From positions 1 to 42,851 of the forward strand of contig CACXFS010000066.1 in the NCBI GenBank assembly GCA_902766885.1: a DNA stretch of 42,851 nt. Reading direction: 5' to 3'. Below the pieces are notes generated by a model. That model saw only the letters and a program-made list of their open reading frames with translations, did no database searches and had not been told where the DNA came from. The DNA is from an uncultured Ruminococcus sp. Lineage in GTDB: Bacteria > Bacillota > Clostridia > Oscillospirales > Acutalibacteraceae. The translations under genes were made by a program, and so were the position numbers. Below are positions 33,248 through 42,851 of the stretch, piece by piece; position 1 is the first letter of the stretch; each line of letters begins with the position of its first letter.

Positions 33248-34211
33248 AAATTTCACGCAGCCTTTCTCTGATTGTATCCGTGTCGGTTTTGGTTCTTATG
33301 CCGCTAGCAATAATGTGAATAACCTTCTTTTCAGCCTCACAGCCAAGGTAATATCCGAGCAGCGGCTCTGCACCTTCACTTGCACGCTTGCAGCTTTCCT
33401 TTGCAGTTTTAATCAGCCTGTTGTCAACAAACCTTTCAAATGCAGACGGAGATTTTTTGTATTCGCTTATTGCTTCCCCGCAGCCGTATTCGCTGTATTT
33501 TGAAAGCTCGTCAACGAGTGAATCAATGCCCTTTAAGGCGGATTGAATTACCGAGCTTTTTCTGAAATCGTCAACATCGCACAAGGCTTTGAGCAGATAA
33601 TCCATACTTGTGCCTGTGCGTGCGCTGCGCAGAGCAATTTTTATGTTACTGTAAAAAACATAGGTTTTAAAATAAGTTTTAAGAAACTGCGAACTGAAGC
33701 TTTCGGCAGATGAAATCATCTTTTCCATAAGCGCTCTGTCAACCAGAGCGTCGCTCATTCGTGCATCTCCCGTGTGTGCAAGCGTTTCGTAAGCCTCGTC
33801 AGCCGCTTTTGCAAGCCAGTCGGGGAGAAGTGAAAACTTCCTTTTTTCAACTGCCTCCTTAAGCGTTTCAACACTTATTGTCAGGGGCGTTAAAATAAGC
33901 TCATCGTAATCACGGTCAGCCATTGTGCCCTTTAAAACTACCTTGAGATTGTGAACGTCGTTCTGATAGAAAAACGGGTTGAAAATCTCAAAATCGGGAG
34001 CAACGCTTTTGAGGTAATCCCACATAGCTTTTGTGTGGCTGTCTATAATTTCCTCGACCGTCTTGCCGTCGCCGTAGCCCTTGTCGGACAAAAGTCTTGC
34101 AAGCTCGTATTCATCCTTGCAGGCAAGCAGCCTGTCAATATCGGCGCTTGTAAAAAGCGAGGTTTCCTTTGCACGTACGGAGCCTATGGAAAATTCATAT
34201 GATAAAGCCAT
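33240..34211 (-). CDS. ntpC: V-type ATPase subunit C (funnel subunit, d-type)
   Basis: Couples the central stalk to the membrane c-ring. The 323 residues are almost entirely helical, with the family pattern DIDRLLACKDEYELARLLSDKGYG, FNPFFYQNDVHNLKVVLKG and YYLGCEAEKKVIHIIASGIRTK near the C-terminus. AAGGAGG lies before the ATG. It sits between subunits E and F, the order seen in enterococcal ntp operons. Confidence 0.93.
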   Translation of the reverse strand: MALSYEFSIGSVRAKETSLFTSADIDRLLACKDEYELARLLSDKGYGDGKTVEEIIDSHTKAMWDYLKSVAPDFEIFNPFFYQNDVHNLKVVLKGTMADRDYDELILTPLTISVETLKEAVEKRKFSLLPDWLAKAADEAYETLAHTGDARMSDALVDRALMEKMISSAESFSSQFLKTYFKTYVFYSNIKIALRSARTGTSMDYLLKALCDVDDFRKSSVIQSALKGIDSLVDELSKYSEYGCGEAISEYKKSPSAFERFVDNRLIKTAKESCKRASEGAEPLLGYYLGCEAEKKVIHIIASGIRTKTDTDTIRERLREIYG

Positions 34212-34222
34212 TGAATTCCTCC

Positions 34223-34804
34223 TTACTGTGCAAAAAGCTCACGGTTTATCAGGTCTTCGAGTTCGCCGCTTTTTTCGCTGATTATTGCGGCAAAGTCCAT
34301 ATTTTCTTCAATATCGCCGCATTTTAATATAAATCCGCCTGAAATGTCAGCCGCAGTTTTGCTTACCGTTGCGTTCAGACCGATTTGTGAAAGCCTGTTT
34401 TCAAAGTCCTTTGGCAGGCGTGAAATATCCTTTGAATTAAGCATAATTTCGCCTGATTTGCCGCTCAGCTTTGAAGCAAGCTTGTAGATTATTTCAAAAT
34501 ATTGCTTATCATCAAGGCTTAAAAGATATTCAAGAATTTTTGACATTGTAATGTCAATTTCCTTGCGGCGCCTTTTGAGCAATGAATTTCTCACTGCAAG
34601 CTCTGCGCTGCTTTTTGAAGATAAATTCATCTGCTTTACCTTGACTTCGGCTTTTTTAGCAATTTCGAGGGCTGCCTGTTCAGCCTGCGCTTTGCCGTCG
34701 TTAAGAATCTGCGAGCAGGTTTCTTCGGCTTTTGCGTTTATTGCTTTTATGTTTTCGTCGCAGTCTGACTTTATGCGGTCAAGAATTTTGTCGCCGCCGT
34801 TCAT
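34223..34804 (-). CDS. ntpE: V-type ATPase subunit E (peripheral stalk)
   Basis: Stator subunit that pairs with the G/H-type coiled-coil subunit to hold the head. The 193 residues begin with a long coiled coil (about 1-75, GDKILDRIKSDCDENIKAINAKA then EETCSQILNDGKAQAEQAA) and end in an alpha/beta domain with LNSKDISRLPKDFEN and GGFILKCGDIEENMDFAAII, as in the family. AAGGTGGGG precedes the ATG. It lies 30 bp after subunit K and 11 bp before subunit C. Confidence 0.93.
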   Translation of the reverse strand: MNGGDKILDRIKSDCDENIKAINAKAEETCSQILNDGKAQAEQAALEIAKKAEVKVKQMNLSSKSSAELAVRNSLLKRRRKEIDITMSKILEYLLSLDDKQYFEIIYKLASKLSGKSGEIMLNSKDISRLPKDFENRLSQIGLNATVSKTAADISGGFILKCGDIEENMDFAAIISEKSGELEDLINRELFAQ

Positions 34805-34834
34805 ACAGACCCCACCTTTCTGTTCATATTTTTA

Positions 34835-37290
<2,456 letters not shown>

Positions 37291-37323
37291 TTTTCTATCA
37301 CCACACTTTGTGATTGACTAAAA

Positions 37324-37635
37324 TCAGTCAATAAGGTAATTTACTGCGTTTTTGATTACATCTGAGCGGTTTTTTTCTGCGGTTTCGGAAATTTTATTAC
37401 ATTTGATTTCCGATAATGCATAGGCTTCTTCAAGCTCTTTTTTGCCGTCTGCTTTAGCCTTTTCAAACATAGCCTGTGCCTTGCTCTCAGCCTCGGCTTT
37501 AGCGTTTTCAATCAGCTTTTCGCAGTCTTTCTTTGCCTGCGCAACTGCTTGCTCAGCCTTTGCTTTCGCTTCGGCCTCACGGTTTTTGCAGTTGTTTTCG
37601 GCATTTAAAACGGCGTCCAACATATCCTTAGCCAT
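37324..37635 (-). CDS. V-type ATPase peripheral-stalk coiled-coil subunit (G/H type)
   Basis: First gene of the operon, 103 residues, nearly all coiled coil rich in Ala, Lys and Glu (NRE then AEAKAKAEQAVAQAKKD, ENAKAEAESKAQAMFEKAKAD). It corresponds by position and composition to the AhaH/NtpF stalk subunit that dimerises with subunit E. No other domain is present. AAGGAGATG precedes the ATG. Low-complexity composition alone would be weak evidence, but its place directly ahead of subunit I is the conserved one. Confidence 0.88.
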   Translation of the reverse strand: MAKDMLDAVLNAENNCKNREAEAKAKAEQAVAQAKKDCEKLIENAKAEAESKAQAMFEKAKADGKKELEEAYALSEIKCNKISETAEKNRSDVIKNAVNYLID

Positions 37636-37709
37636 AATTCATCTCCTTGCTGTGTCAAAAAGAAGTTTTGTTCTTATGAATAATAAATATAAAAATATTT
37701 ATAAACTAA

Positions 37710-37738
37710 AATATAACATATTTTTCGTAAAAAATCAA
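37710..37738 (-). promoter_or_regulatory. Promoter of the V-ATPase operon
   Basis: Minus strand: TTGATT (37738-37733), 17-bp spacer, TATATT (37715-37710). The predicted start near 37703 gives a leader of about 68 bases. Confidence 0.6.
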
Positions 37739-37858
37739 TCATTAATTAAATGAATTCTGGGGACATTTTGGGCAAATTATATGTTTTGTTGGGTTTTGTG
37801 TAACAGTCTGTACCAAAAAACTGCTGTTCAATTGTGATTTTATCTCAAATTAAAGCTA

Positions 37859-37887
37859 TTGAAAATAATAAAACATTTTGATATTCT
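37859..37887 (+). promoter_or_regulatory. Promoter of ybaK
   Basis: TTGAAA (37859-37864), 17-bp spacer, TATTCT (37882-37887). The predicted start is near 37894. Confidence 0.5.
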
Positions 37888-37941
37888 AATATTATCAATA
37901 ATATTTCCAATAAAATTTAAAATAAAAGGCAGACGATAATA

Positions 37942-38421
37942 ATGAGCGAATTCAAGACAAATGTTATGAGAATACTCGACAAAGAGGGAGTTGAATATAT
38001 CTCCCACGAATATCATCACGGTAAAGAAGCCGTTGACGGAGTAAGCGTTGCAAAGCTGTTGGGGCAGAATCCCGAATATGTTTTCAAAACGCTTGTGACA
38101 AAGGGAAGTAAGGACTATTATGTTTTTGTAGTTCCGGTAGCAGATGAGCTTGATTTGAAAAAATGCGCCAAAAGCGTTGGTGAAAAGTCGGTTGAGATGA
38201 TTCACGTCAAGGACATCACAAAGGTTACGGGTTATGTAAGAGGAGGCTGTTCTCCGATTGGAATGAAAAAGAAGTACAAAACGACATTCCACATTACGGT
38301 GCAGAATATTCCGCAGATTATCGTCAGTGCAGGCAAAATCGGATATCAGATTGACTTGAATCCCGTTGAGCTTATCCGCCTTACAGACGGACAGTGTGCT
38401 GATATTGTGAAAGAAAAGTGA
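37942..38421 (+). CDS. ybaK: Cys-tRNA(Pro)/Cys-tRNA(Cys) deacylase, YbaK/EbsC family
   Basis: Trans-editing factor that hydrolyses Cys-tRNA(Pro) mischarged by prolyl-tRNA synthetase. The 159 residues match the YbaK length and fold: TNVMRILDKEGVEYISHEYHH, VAKLLGQNPEYVFKTLVTKG with the conserved catalytic-pocket lysine, VVPVADELDLKKCAKSVGEKSVEM, and the glycine-rich TGYVRGGCSPIGMKKK that shapes the active site. Ribosome-binding site AAAAGG is weak. Single-gene unit with a terminator at 38445-38479. Confidence 0.95.
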   Translation: MSEFKTNVMRILDKEGVEYISHEYHHGKEAVDGVSVAKLLGQNPEYVFKTLVTKGSKDYYVFVVPVADELDLKKCAKSVGEKSVEMIHVKDITKVTGYVRGGCSPIGMKKKYKTTFHITVQNIPQIIVSAGKIGYQIDLNPVELIRLTDGQCADIVKEK

Positions 38422-38444
38422 TTATTCTATAAACGTTAACAAAC

Positions 38445-38479
38445 AAAAGCGAACGGTTTTCTGCCGTTCGCTTTTACTT
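38445..38479. terminator. Terminator between ybaK and the convergent RND gene
   Basis: AAAAGCGAACGG (38445-38456), 7-base loop, CCGTTCGCTTTT (38464-38475), 12 perfect pairs, then ACTTT. The A/T flanks allow use in both directions. Confidence 0.85.
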
Positions 38480-38537
38480 TATTTATACAAATTTTACCGC
38501 AGTGCCGTATGAAGGTACATCTTTTCGTTATATTGAT

Positions 38538-41500
38538 TTACTCGTCAATAGTTTCAAGCTCGCTTTCTTCAACCTTGCGGAGCTCCTTTTTGTTGAATGC
38601 ATCATAAATAACGGGAATAATGTAGAGCGTCATAAATGTTGCGTAAATCAGTCCGCCGATGCAGACGATTGCAAGCGGTTGCATCATCTCTGCACCCGTT
38701 CCGATTCCGAGAGCCATTACGGAAAGTCCGAGAATTGTTGTAAGCGCTGTAATCAGGATAGGACGCATTCTCGTTTTTCCTGCCTCAACAATCGCCTCAA
38801 CACGCTCTTTTCCGTCACGGCGCAGTCTGTTGATGTAGTCAACAAGCACAATGCTGTTGTTTACGATGATACCGCAAAGCATTATGAATCCGATAAGCGA
38901 AACAACGCTGACGTCAAAGCCTGTTATGAGCAGACCGAGGAAACCGCCCGTGAATGCAAGTGGAATTGTAAACATAATAATAAACGGTGATTTAAGGCTC
39001 TGGAACTGGGCAACCATAATAAGGTAGATAAGCACTACGCCGAGCAGCAGCATAAGCATAAGCTGTGACATTGCTTCCATTGTAGCCTTATTACTGCCTG
39101 CAAATTCAATTGAACAGCCTTCGGGAAGTTTATAGTCGTCAAACAGCTTCTGAGCTTTGTTTGAAACGTCCGTAAGGGTATAGCCGTCCTTTAACGTTCC
39201 CGTGATTGAAAGATAACGTTTCTGGTCCTGACGTGTGATTACGTCTATTGTTTCCGACTTTGAAATATCGGCGATTGATGAAAGAGAGGTTGTCTTTTCG
39301 TTCTCCTCACTGTCTTTGTAGGTGATGTCAATACTGCCGATTGTATCGGGAGTGACATTTTGGCTCTCGTCCTTTACTATGACAACGTCAATATCGTTGC
39401 CGTTGTCATTTGTAAGCGTTGTAGATGTCTTTTCGCTTGAAACTGCCGAGGCTACCTGCTGATATACCTGCGCAACGGTGAGTCCCTTTTCAGCGGCTTT
39501 TTCCTTATTTACGCTTACCTTGATTTCGGGCGATGTTGCGCCCACTCCGCTGTCGGTTTCATCAATTCCTTCAACGGTTTCAAGCTGTTTTGCCATATCC
39601 TCGGCAGTTTTCTTGAGCGTTTCAATATCATCACCGTAGAGAGTGATTTCGATTCCTCCGTCACCGAGGAGTGATGACATTGAGCTTGTCGAGGAGCCTC
39701 CGCTAACGGTAATTTCACCCTTTACCTTTTCGAGGTCAGTGTTTAGTCTGTCGCAGATTTCTTCGCTCTGCTTTGTGTATTCGTCCTTGAGTACGCCGTA
39801 AGCGGTAACACTGCCTGCATCTGACGACGAGCCGCCCGAAATTCCCATAAGGCTTGTGCTGCTGCCCGTCATTACGCCGACAGTTTCAAACTCGTCATAT
39901 CCGTTCAATATCTTGTTTATCTGCTCTGCTGTGTCAATTGTTTCTTCAAGCGTTGCATTATCGTCAAGCTTTGCGGAAACCTGAACCTCGGTACTGCTCA
40001 TATTCGGCATAAAGCTGAAACCCTTTGCAAGCGCACCGAACATGCTTGCACAAAGTATTGCAACTACAACTACAATTGCGCATACCTTGTGGCGCAGTAC
40101 AAAACGCAGAGATTTTTCATAGCCTTTGATGATTTTGCTGTTCTCGGGATTTTTCTGCGGTTTGATTTTGCGCAGCATTCTTTGTCCCATAGCAGGAACA
40201 ACCGTCAGTGCGACAATAAGGCTTGCAAGCAGTGAGTATGCAATTGTCAGCGCCATATCAACAAACAGCTGTCTTGTAATTCCCTCGACAAAAACAATCG
40301 GCAGGAATACGCATATCGTTGTAAGCGTTGACGAGGCAATTGCGCCTGCAACCTGCTTTGCACCGTTAAGCGACGCCTGAATCGGAGAGTAGCCGAGTCC
40401 TCTTAAACGGTAGATGTTTTCAATTACAACTACCGAGTTGTCAACAAGCATTCCGACGCCTATTGCAAGTCCCGAAAGCGAAATCATATTCAGCGTTACT
40501 CCGCTGAAATACATAAGAACGATTGCAAAAACAACGCTTATCGGAATTGAGCAGGCTACTATTATTGTAGGCTTTATGTCACGCAGGAACAGGAAGAGGA
40601 TTATTATTGCTAAAATTGCGCCCAGAAGGAGGTTCTGAAGTACGCTGTTAATAACAATTGAAATGTAATCGCCCTGACTGTAGAGGTTGGTGAAGTTCAG
40701 ACCGTCATTTTCCTCGCTCAATTCTTTAAGAGTGGTGTTGATATTTTCGCAGACTGTGGAGGTTGCAATATCGCTTTGCTTTGAAAAGCTGAGCACAACG
40801 CCTGCGTTGCCGTTTATTTTAGCGTAGATTTCATCAGAATTATCTGCAAGGAAAACGTCTGCAACGTCATCAAGAGTTACAACGCCTATGCCGTCAATTT
40901 TTGTGTCAAAAAGCACAAGGTTTTTAAGCTCGTCTTCGTTGTCCACTTTGTCGCCGACACGTACCATATACTTGTTGTTTTGGTCGTCGGTGATGTAGCC
41001 TGCGGGCATTGAAAAATTCTGTGCAGTGAGAATATTTGAAACATTTTCAAGCGTGACGGTGTTGTTCATATCCGCCTTGTCCTTTGCCTTGTCCTTTTGC
41101 TCTTTCAGGGTGTCGATTGAGCTTTGAACCTCAGTTTTTGCCGAGTCAAGCTGTGTTGCCGCACTCTGAACCTCACTCTGCTTTGCAGTCAGCGTTGAAA
41201 GGGCAGACGACATTTTAAAGTCAGCGCTTGATTGCTGTTTTGAGATTGTAGCAAGTGCGCTGTCAACGGAAACCGACTTGTCGTCAAGTCCGACTATTGC
41301 GCTGTCAATCTGGGCAATACCGTCGTTGATTACTGCGATTTTATCTGTAAGCTCTTTTAATGTGGAATCAAGGTTTGAGGTGTCTGTTCCCAGCTCTGCA
41401 AGTGTTTCGTTAATCTGTTCAAGCGAGGTGTCAACCTTTGAAAGAGCGGCATTTGTTGACTCAATTGCCAGTGCAAGTCCTTCTTTTCTTATATTAAAGG

Positions 41501-42575
41501 GCTTTAACTGTTCGTCAATCTGCTCAAGCTGTTTTTCAAGCTGCTTGTATTCTTCGCTGTCCTTGTCAAGAGTAGCCATCTGCTTGACGATTGCAACGTA
41601 ATTGTCGCTTATCTGATTAAGTGTGTTGAGCGTGTCGGTAAGCTCTTGCTTCTGAGCGAGCAATTCCTCGTAGGAAGACTTTATTGACAAAAGCGCCTGA
41701 TAAGCCGTTTCGAGCGTCTGCTTAGTCTGAGTAAGCGAGGATTTCTGGTCGAGAAGCTGCATTTTTGCAGATAAAAGCTGTGTTTTTCCGCTTTCAGCGT
41801 TCTTCTGAGCATCCTCAAGCTGGGAGGCTACAGCTTCCTGCTGAGCGTTAATCTGCTCAATTGAGGAACTGATTGTCTGACTTCCGCTTTCAGCCTGACT
41901 GATATTGTCGTCAATTTCCTTTTTGGCGCTGTCAAGCTTATCCTCAGCGTCTGCAAACTGGTCGTCGAGTGCGGCTGAAATCTTCTTGTTGAGCGCATCA
42001 ATCTTTTTCTGTGAAATTACAATATTTTCTTCTTCAACAACAATACCCTTGTCTGAAACAGAGGCAACGCCGTCGATTCCCTCAAGCTTGTTAATAAGCT
42101 CGTTACTTACATAATCGGAAAGCTCATTTCTGTCCTTGCCCTCGTATTCAACAGCCGTCATAGCGACAGGCAGCATACTCGGGTTTGCCTTGATAAGGTA
42201 GGGTGTACCCACGCCGTCAGGCCAGCTGTCCGAGATTGTGTCAAGGCTTGAACGCAAATCAACAGTTGCAGTGTCCATATTCGTGCCGTCCTCAAACTCG
42301 ATGATAAGCACCGAGTAGTTTTCGGCTGAATTAGAGGTTATCTCCTTAACGCCGTCAATGGTTGAAATTGACTGTTCAAGCGGTTTTGTTACGGTTGATT
42401 CAACAGTTTCGGGCGTCTGTCCGCCGTAGGTTGTCATAATCATTGCGTAGGGAAAATCCATATTCGGCAGCAAATCGGGCGTCATTTTTGTAAATGACAC
42501 AATGCCGAGCACAATGATTATTACAACGCATACAAAAACTGTCATAGGTTTTTTTACGCTGAATTTTGATAGCAT
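38538..42575 (-). CDS. RND-family (HAE1/SwrC-like) transporter with a roughly 300-residue coiled-coil insertion
   Basis: Large membrane exporter of 1345 residues, about 300 longer than usual HAE1 proteins. TM1 is near 11-28, and the porter domain starts MTPDLLPNMDFPYAMIMTTYGG. TM2-TM6 lie near 644-800, and the second half repeats the plan (about 840-1340). Residues about 200-505 (bases 41063-41978) are a Gln/Ser/Asp/Leu-rich coiled coil inserted in the first extracytoplasmic loop, just after ISQKKIDALNKKISAALDD. Its partner strand resumes at NVSNILTAQNF. TM4 reads GLAIGVGMLVDNSVVVIEN: the first proton-relay Asp (D712) is kept and the second is Asn. AGGAG precedes the ATG. No adaptor gene lies in the window. 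The substrate (drug, lipid or peptide) is unknown. Confidence 0.9.
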   Translation of the reverse strand: MLSKFSVKKPMTVFVCVVIIIVLGIVSFTKMTPDLLPNMDFPYAMIMTTYGGQTPETVESTVTKPLEQSISTIDGVKEITSNSAENYSVLIIEFEDGTNMDTATVDLRSSLDTISDSWPDGVGTPYLIKANPSMLPVAMTAVEYEGKDRNELSDYVSNELINKLEGIDGVASVSDKGIVVEEENIVISQKKIDALNKKISAALDDQFADAEDKLDSAKKEIDDNISQAESGSQTISSSIEQINAQQEAVASQLEDAQKNAESGKTQLLSAKMQLLDQKSSLTQTKQTLETAYQALLSIKSSYEELLAQKQELTDTLNTLNQISDNYVAIVKQMATLDKDSEEYKQLEKQLEQIDEQLKPFNIRKEGLALAIESTNAALSKVDTSLEQINETLAELGTDTSNLDSTLKELTDKIAVINDGIAQIDSAIVGLDDKSVSVDSALATISKQQSSADFKMSSALSTLTAKQSEVQSAATQLDSAKTEVQSSIDTLKEQKDKAKDKADMNNTVTLENVSNILTAQNFSMPAGYITDDQNNKYMVRVGDKVDNEDELKNLVLFDTKIDGIGVVTLDDVADVFLADNSDEIYAKINGNAGVVLSFSKQSDIATSTVCENINTTLKELSEENDGLNFTNLYSQGDYISIVINSVLQNLLLGAILAIIILFLFLRDIKPTIIVACSIPISVVFAIVLMYFSGVTLNMISLSGLAIGVGMLVDNSVVVIENIYRLRGLGYSPIQASLNGAKQVAGAIASSTLTTICVFLPIVFVEGITRQLFVDMALTIAYSLLASLIVALTVVPAMGQRMLRKIKPQKNPENSKIIKGYEKSLRFVLRHKVCAIVVVVAILCASMFGALAKGFSFMPNMSSTEVQVSAKLDDNATLEETIDTAEQINKILNGYDEFETVGVMTGSSTSLMGISGGSSSDAGSVTAYGVLKDEYTKQSEEICDRLNTDLEKVKGEITVSGGSSTSSMSSLLGDGGIEITLYGDDIETLKKTAEDMAKQLETVEGIDETDSGVGATSPEIKVSVNKEKAAEKGLTVAQVYQQVASAVSSEKTSTTLTNDNGNDIDVVIVKDESQNVTPDTIGSIDITYKDSEENEKTTSLSSIADISKSETIDVITRQDQKRYLSITGTLKDGYTLTDVSNKAQKLFDDYKLPEGCSIEFAGSNKATMEAMSQLMLMLLLGVVLIYLIMVAQFQSLKSPFIIMFTIPLAFTGGFLGLLITGFDVSVVSLIGFIMLCGIIVNNSIVLVDYINRLRRDGKERVEAIVEAGKTRMRPILITALTTILGLSVMALGIGTGAEMMQPLAIVCIGGLIYATFMTLYIIPVIYDAFNKKELRKVEESELETIDE

Positions 42576-42617
42576 GCTTGTTACTCCTGAAACTAAAAAT
42601 TACTTATAAAATGCCTG

Positions 42618-42841
42618 CTGAACAATTCAAAAACATATAAATCATCAAACAAATTACTGTTTTTTGAATTGTTCAGGTGCAAGGGTTTTGAGTGAATAAG
42701 CTCAAAACTCTTGCACTTGCCGGAAAACGCTTTTCCGGCAAAACAGGCTTATCAAATGTCTTAGTGAATCAAAATCTTTGATTTTGCGTAAAAATACCGA
42801 TTTCGGTGTTTTTACAAAACGGCAACGGCGTGTTGCCGTTT
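42618..42841. repeat. Run of six consecutive hairpins upstream of the RND gene
   Basis: H1 42618-42633 with 42661-42676 (16 perfect pairs). H2 42677-42692 with 42701-42716 (16 pairs, one G-U). H3 42717-42727 with 42731-42741 (11 perfect, loop CGC). H4 42770-42776 with 42780-42786 (7 perfect). H5 42789-42800 with 42803-42814 (12, one G-U, very tight loop). H6 42817-42826 with 42832-42841 (10 perfect). There is no ORF, and the window ends shortly after. Function unknown. Confidence 0.75.
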
Positions 42842-42851
42842 ATTCAGTAAG

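Larger units (their letters stand above)
37636..37941. other. Divergent intergenic region between the V-ATPase operon and ybaK
   Basis: About 300 AT-rich bases without an ORF. It contains the V-ATPase promoter on the minus strand and a ybaK promoter on the plus strand, back to back and about 120 bp apart. Nothing else is recognised. Confidence 0.6.

Overview
The window reads as a chromosome fragment of a low-to-moderate GC, spore-forming, anaerobic Firmicute of the Clostridia. It most resembles a starch-degrading Ruminococcus bromii-like gut bacterium. This is an inference from gene content: a dockerin-bearing starch-binding protein beside a secreted GH13 amylase (amylosome-type genes), SpoVT, class III fructose-bisphosphatase, a CtsR-McsA-McsB-ClpC operon and an NTP-type V-ATPase. 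No rRNA, tRNA, insertion sequence or CRISPR array was found.

Layout. Positions 1-250 hold paired hairpins and a sigma-A promoter. 251-3026 (+): a small membrane-anchored surface protein, tRNA-dihydrouridine synthase and glyA. 3194-4465 (+): rarA. 4780-8861 (+): a non-catalytic protein with two CBM26-like modules and a dockerin, then a secreted GH13 amylase without a dockerin. 8968-11209 (-): spoVT and a MATE exporter. 11830-19105 (+): a seven-gene sugar/polyol catabolic operon (zinc dehydrogenase, allulose-6-phosphate-type epimerase, MFS sugar porter, second zinc dehydrogenase, class II ketose-bisphosphate aldolase, PfkB kinase, aldo-keto reductase), followed by its probable DeoR regulator (19225-19980). 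20275-21624 (+): an atypical DAACS symporter. 21810-23765 (+): fbp. 24178-28657 (+): ctsR-mcsA-mcsB-clpC behind a promoter flanked by several CtsR heptad repeats. 29096-37635 (-): a nine-gene V-ATPase operon whose rotor subunit carries Na+-binding residues. 37942-38421 (+): ybaK. 38538-42575 (-): an RND-family transporter with a large coiled-coil insertion. 42618-42841: six consecutive hairpins.

The most notable item lies in the 438-bp gap between clpC and the V-ATPase operon, which has no obvious gene. It has the full architecture of a par/Fst-like type I toxin-antitoxin module. A 29-codon hydrophobic peptide with a TTG start and a strong Shine-Dalgarno lies on the minus strand. A short RNA from a near-consensus promoter converges on it from the plus strand. 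Both share a 14-bp bidirectional terminator, and split direct repeats make the RNA complementary to the toxin ribosome-binding and start region. A 5' hairpin in the toxin mRNA can sequester its Shine-Dalgarno.

How the genes fit together. The starch genes feed glucose and maltodextrins. The sugar operon plausibly takes up a rare hexitol or ketohexose, oxidises and phosphorylates it, epimerises it to a glycolytic ketose phosphate and cleaves it by aldolase. Fbp supplies the gluconeogenic direction. The V-ATPase is predicted to couple ATP to Na+, which would serve Na+-dependent carriers such as the DAACS protein. The CtsR regulon handles proteotoxic stress. Functions of the sugar operon, symporter and RND protein are inferred and substrates are not established.
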